A stretch of 64,000 bases of DNA from an uncultured Lachnospiraceae bacterium. Its GTDB lineage: Bacteria > Bacillota > Clostridia > Lachnospirales > Lachnospiraceae. Below, in pieces: positions 61,660 through 64,000 of this stretch; position 1 is the first letter of the stretch, and each line of letters begins with the position of its first letter. The stretch covers positions 1-64,000 of the forward strand of contig CAJUMJ010000034.1 in assembly GCA_910587095.1 (NCBI GenBank). Reading direction: 5' to 3'. A program made the translations under genes and the position numbers. The notes below the pieces were generated by a model. That model made no database searches. It was not told where the DNA came from and was given only the letters and a program-made list of their open reading frames with translations.

Positions 61660-62736
61660 TCAAATAGCATAACAAACCGTTTCGTCAATTCTATCCTCGT
61701 AATTTCTAATATAGAGTCGATAATCCGGATTTAAAGATTTCATTAACAATGGTACCTTCCAGAAATCCTCAATTTGATGATAGATGCAAATAGCTAATTT
61801 GGGCTTATATTCTGCAATAATCCTTTTAGCTCCTAACAAGGCATCCTTTTCTGACCCCTCAATATCCATTTTAATAAAAGAAACAGTTTGGTTTATTATG
61901 TTATCTAACTGATAAACCTTAACACTTTCTTCTCCCGTCTTTTTCAAAGATGAACTAGTCCCCTTTTTGCCATCAAAATACATAACCGCATCTTCTGAGT
62001 AAACTCCCCCTTGAACTAATTCTACCCTTACATCCTTTTCTTTCTCAATATAAGCAGTCAGCTTTGAATAGTTATCCTCATCCGGCTCAAATGCCCATAT
62101 TTTTTGAAATTTATTCTGTGTAATCGCTTTAAACTTTCTGATAGTATCACCGTCATATGCGCCACAATCAACAAAGCCTTCCTGCTCTGACAGGAAAAAC
62201 TCTTTTATTTCATCGCTCGAACCGTATATTGGGAAGTACTGCATATCTCCCTTAGTTCTGGACAAGTTCCCTATATTCCCATCCAAATACACTTCAAAAA
62301 GAGATTTATATATATATTTAGACAAATCATCTGACAGTAACCTATATGTCTGCTCAATCTCGCTTCTGTTATTCTGTAAAATTTCTAAATCAATATCATC
62401 TATCAATAATTCTGAAAAATAGTAGATATGGTCAACGGAAATCCCTTTCTCCATTATTTTACAAACCATCTTATTGACAGCATAAGTCGTAATAATAAAA
62501 ACTGCTTCTAAAATATCACTCTGCTTAATATTTTCTGTCAAGTGTATCGGTTTCCCGAAATAAAATCCTTCCTTTATATTATCATCTATAAATCCAACTA
62601 CGTTTTCACCCATTCCTAAACGATTCAAATTTTTTAGTGCAACCTTTCCTCTTGTCCCTGCACCATATAAATAAATACTTTTCCCTTTCAGTTTTTCTAA
62701 CAGCATCTGTGTTCTTCTCAATCTCTGATTATCCAT
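61660..62736 (-). CDS. FkbM-family methyltransferase with an N-terminal Rossmann-like module
   Basis: 358 residues. The module comes first: SIYLYGAGTRGKVALKNLNR, VGFIDDNIKEG, AVFIITTYAVNK. It is followed by an FkbM domain: EGFVDCGAYDGDTIRKFKAI (SAM loop), IWAFEPDEDNYSKLTAYIEK, VSFIKMDIEGSEKDALLGAK and LAICIYHQIEDF. FkbM enzymes usually O-methylate. The module-plus-FkbM layout matches that at 41227. It lies 74 bases after the GNAT gene. Confidence 0.85.
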   Translation of the reverse strand: MDNQRLRRTQMLLEKLKGKSIYLYGAGTRGKVALKNLNRLGMGENVVGFIDDNIKEGFYFGKPIHLTENIKQSDILEAVFIITTYAVNKMVCKIMEKGISVDHIYYFSELLIDDIDLEILQNNRSEIEQTYRLLSDDLSKYIYKSLFEVYLDGNIGNLSRTKGDMQYFPIYGSSDEIKEFFLSEQEGFVDCGAYDGDTIRKFKAITQNKFQKIWAFEPDEDNYSKLTAYIEKEKDVRVELVQGGVYSEDAVMYFDGKKGTSSSLKKTGEESVKVYQLDNIINQTVSFIKMDIEGSEKDALLGAKRIIAEYKPKLAICIYHQIEDFWKVPLLMKSLNPDYRLYIRNYEDRIDETVCYAI

Positions 62737-62810
62737 AAATTTTCACCTTCAATTAACAGAACTGTTGTCAAATACATATCCATTCTATATAATCTGCTCA
62801 GTCTCTGCTT

Positions 62811-63647
62811 TTATTTATGCAATGAAATATTAGCATCCCTTAAATATGTATATTTCTTCAACTCTAACTTTTGATAATTATACCGCTGATGAATCAAAAT
62901 CGATTTTAGATTATTTGTATTAATCCAGGAAACGAATTTACCCCCTCTTTCATCCTTGGCATATTTCTGATAATAATGATCATGTAACAAATAACTTATT
63001 CGTTTCCCTCTTTCTTCCGGCCTCACATAATAAAATTCTATCGTGTATTCCTTTCCTCTCTGACTATAAATCAAACAACCTAGCAATCTATCATCCTCTT
63101 TTGCGTAAATATTAATAAATTTTTTATCCTTCAAAAACATAGCTATATCGCATTTGCGAGGCAAATAATCCGTATATTTATCAAATATTTCAAATATCAA
63201 ATTAATTGCTTCCTGATCTTTTTCATATCCAAAAGCTACCTCCTGAGATGCCGATTCAAGTAATTGTTTCGGGCATTTCGCTCTCCACTTCTCAAAACAA
63301 GCATATTGATGAAAATAGCACGCATCCAGTTTTTCCATTATTTTTTCTAATTCTTCATTTTCTTCTCTGCTGAACAAATCACAAACAACAATCTCGTTAG
63401 ATTCTTCCACATTAAAACCGTCAAACGCTGCAATATAAAAATACAGCCTCAAGAATCCCTCCTCCCTACATAATAAATTCAGGTATTTACCTTCTTTATA
63501 GTCATACGATATTCCCCGCTCTTTTATTAAAGCTTGAAGTTTTTCTGCATCCAAATAGTAATTCGTAAGCAATTTCCTTCCTGTCTTTTTCAATTCCTCA
63601 ACATAACTTTCGATCTGCTCAGCACTACTTATCCAGCCCTTTTGCAT
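62811..63647 (-). CDS. GNAT-type acyltransferase-domain protein
   Basis: About 278 residues from ATG 63647 (MQKGWISS). The C-terminal half looks like a GNAT: INIYAKEDDRLLGCLIYSQR, YVRPEERGKRISYLLHDHYY (the acetyl-CoA loop) and WINTNNLKSILIHQRYNYQK. The first 140 residues are a different, helical domain with no recognisable motif. It overlaps the end of the adenylation-domain gene by about 23 bases, so the two may work together on an aminoacyl or acyl substituent of the glycan. Tentative. Confidence 0.65.
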   Translation of the reverse strand: MQKGWISSAEQIESYVEELKKTGRKLLTNYYLDAEKLQALIKERGISYDYKEGKYLNLLCREEGFLRLYFYIAAFDGFNVEESNEIVVCDLFSREENEELEKIMEKLDACYFHQYACFEKWRAKCPKQLLESASQEVAFGYEKDQEAINLIFEIFDKYTDYLPRKCDIAMFLKDKKFINIYAKEDDRLLGCLIYSQRGKEYTIEFYYVRPEERGKRISYLLHDHYYQKYAKDERGGKFVSWINTNNLKSILIHQRYNYQKLELKKYTYLRDANISLHK

Positions 63648-64000
63648 AATGCAGTCCCTCACTCAACTCCACACGGTCAATCTTACCATTAGCATTTATT
63701 GGAATTTTGTCCAATTTAACAACTCTATTCGGCAACATATATTCTGGAACAAGCTTTGAAATTTTATGATTAATATAACTTTTCTCTAAGTCCTCTTCAA
63801 TAAATAGTACAATCTGCCGATGAATTTTATCGTATATACAGCAACATACAGAAATTTCCTGAAGAGAGGATACCGCCTTTTCAATTTCACCCAATTCAAT
63901 CCTGCGCCCCATATGCTTGATTTGGTAATCTTTCCTTGACAGATATACCATTTCTCCATACTCATTAAATTGCACCAAATCACCCGTACGATATATAATT
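63625..64000 (-). CDS. C-terminal part of an adenylation (AMP-binding) enzyme, truncated by window edge
   Basis: Only about 125 residues are visible. They carry the ANL-superfamily core A7 IIYRTGDLV, A8 SRKDYQIKHMGRRIELGEIE and A10 NANGKIDR, and the motifs run in the right order. Such domains activate amino acids or fatty acids, as in NRPS or DltA. The end has no carrier-protein domain, so it is probably a stand-alone ligase. The upstream part lies beyond the window. Its place at the operon's head, next to a GNAT, suggests acylation or aminoacylation of the glycan. Confidence 0.8.
   Translation of the reverse strand, partial: IIYRTGDLVQFNEYGEMVYLSRKDYQIKHMGRRIELGEIEKAVSSLQEISVCCCIYDKIHRQIVLFIEEDLEKSYINHKISKLVPEYMLPNRVVKLDKIPINANGKIDRVELSEGLHYAKGLDK

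Noticed and set aside
1..64000. tRNA, rRNA or insertion-sequence genes
   Set aside because: No tRNA-like TTC arm with matching acceptor ends, no rRNA-like stretch and no transposase reading frame was seen by eye.

Overview
The window looks like chromosomal DNA from an anaerobic Gram-positive Clostridia, most likely a gut Lachnospiraceae. This rests on an FMN-riboswitch riboflavin transporter, a phosphate butyryltransferase/butyrate kinase pair, a split purH, a BspA-type leucine-rich surface protein with a PKTGD anchor, and DUF975 and SprA-like genes. Almost every gene is on the minus strand. The plus strand carries only one small gene near 6.2 kb and a three-gene cluster at 15.5-17.4 kb. I saw no tRNA, rRNA, CRISPR array, prophage or intact insertion sequence.

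Layout, left to right. 0.1-0.4 kb holds the N-terminal piece of a BglII/BstYI-like restriction enzyme. 0.5-4.1 kb is a MacB/HlyD-type efflux operon, preceded by a promoter carrying 11-bp-phased direct repeats. 4.4-5.9 kb is ribU with its promoter, FMN aptamer, intrinsic terminator and an unexplained pair of 125-bp tandem repeats in the leader. 6.1-6.5 kb is a small gene with a near-consensus promoter and a strong terminator. 6.7-12.8 kb is an oligopeptide ABC transporter operon (transcribed oppB-C-D-F-A). 12.9-15.3 kb is tex. 15.5-17.4 kb is the plus-strand cluster of two membrane proteins and a metallopeptidase-like protein. 17.4-22.2 kb holds an FkbM methyltransferase, the large LRR surface protein and a decayed class B sortase. 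22.3-26.6 kb holds prfB (with a programmed frameshift at UAA), a RelE-type toxin-antitoxin pair and secA. 26.8-28.9 kb is buk/ptb. 29.0-33.4 kb holds late purine synthesis genes (AICAR formyltransferase, PurO-like IMP cyclohydrolase, guaB) and a small membrane protein.

From 33.7 kb to the right edge (over 30 kb) there is one uninterrupted minus-strand surface-glycan locus with very short gaps or overlaps. Its promoter-distal end resembles the pneumococcal lic1 region: choline kinase (licA), CTP:phosphocholine cytidylyltransferase (licC), a BCCT choline-type transporter, a CDP-glycerol/ribitol polymerase-like protein, a ketose-phosphate 3-epimerase, an IspD/TarI-like cytidylyltransferase and a polyol-phosphate dehydrogenase. 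Together these would make CDP-choline and a CDP-polyol for a phosphocholine-decorated teichoic-like polymer. No LicD transferase is visible. The middle holds glycosyltransferases, a sulfatase-fold phosphotransferase-like protein, two asparagine-synthase-like amidotransferases and methyltransferases. The right end is AT-rich and holds a Glf-like mutase, an SDR, an FkbM protein, a GNAT protein and a truncated adenylation-domain protein.

The most striking pattern is a small Rossmann-like module (GxGxxG-type loop, then a hydrophobic-strand Asp, then a further hydrophobic strand). It recurs in about ten proteins of this locus: as two stand-alone membrane-anchored proteins, and fused to glycosyltransferases, methyltransferases, a sulfatase-like enzyme and perhaps the teichoic polymerase. 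It is my best candidate for an undescribed system, perhaps a shared docking or sensing domain that organises the glycan machinery.
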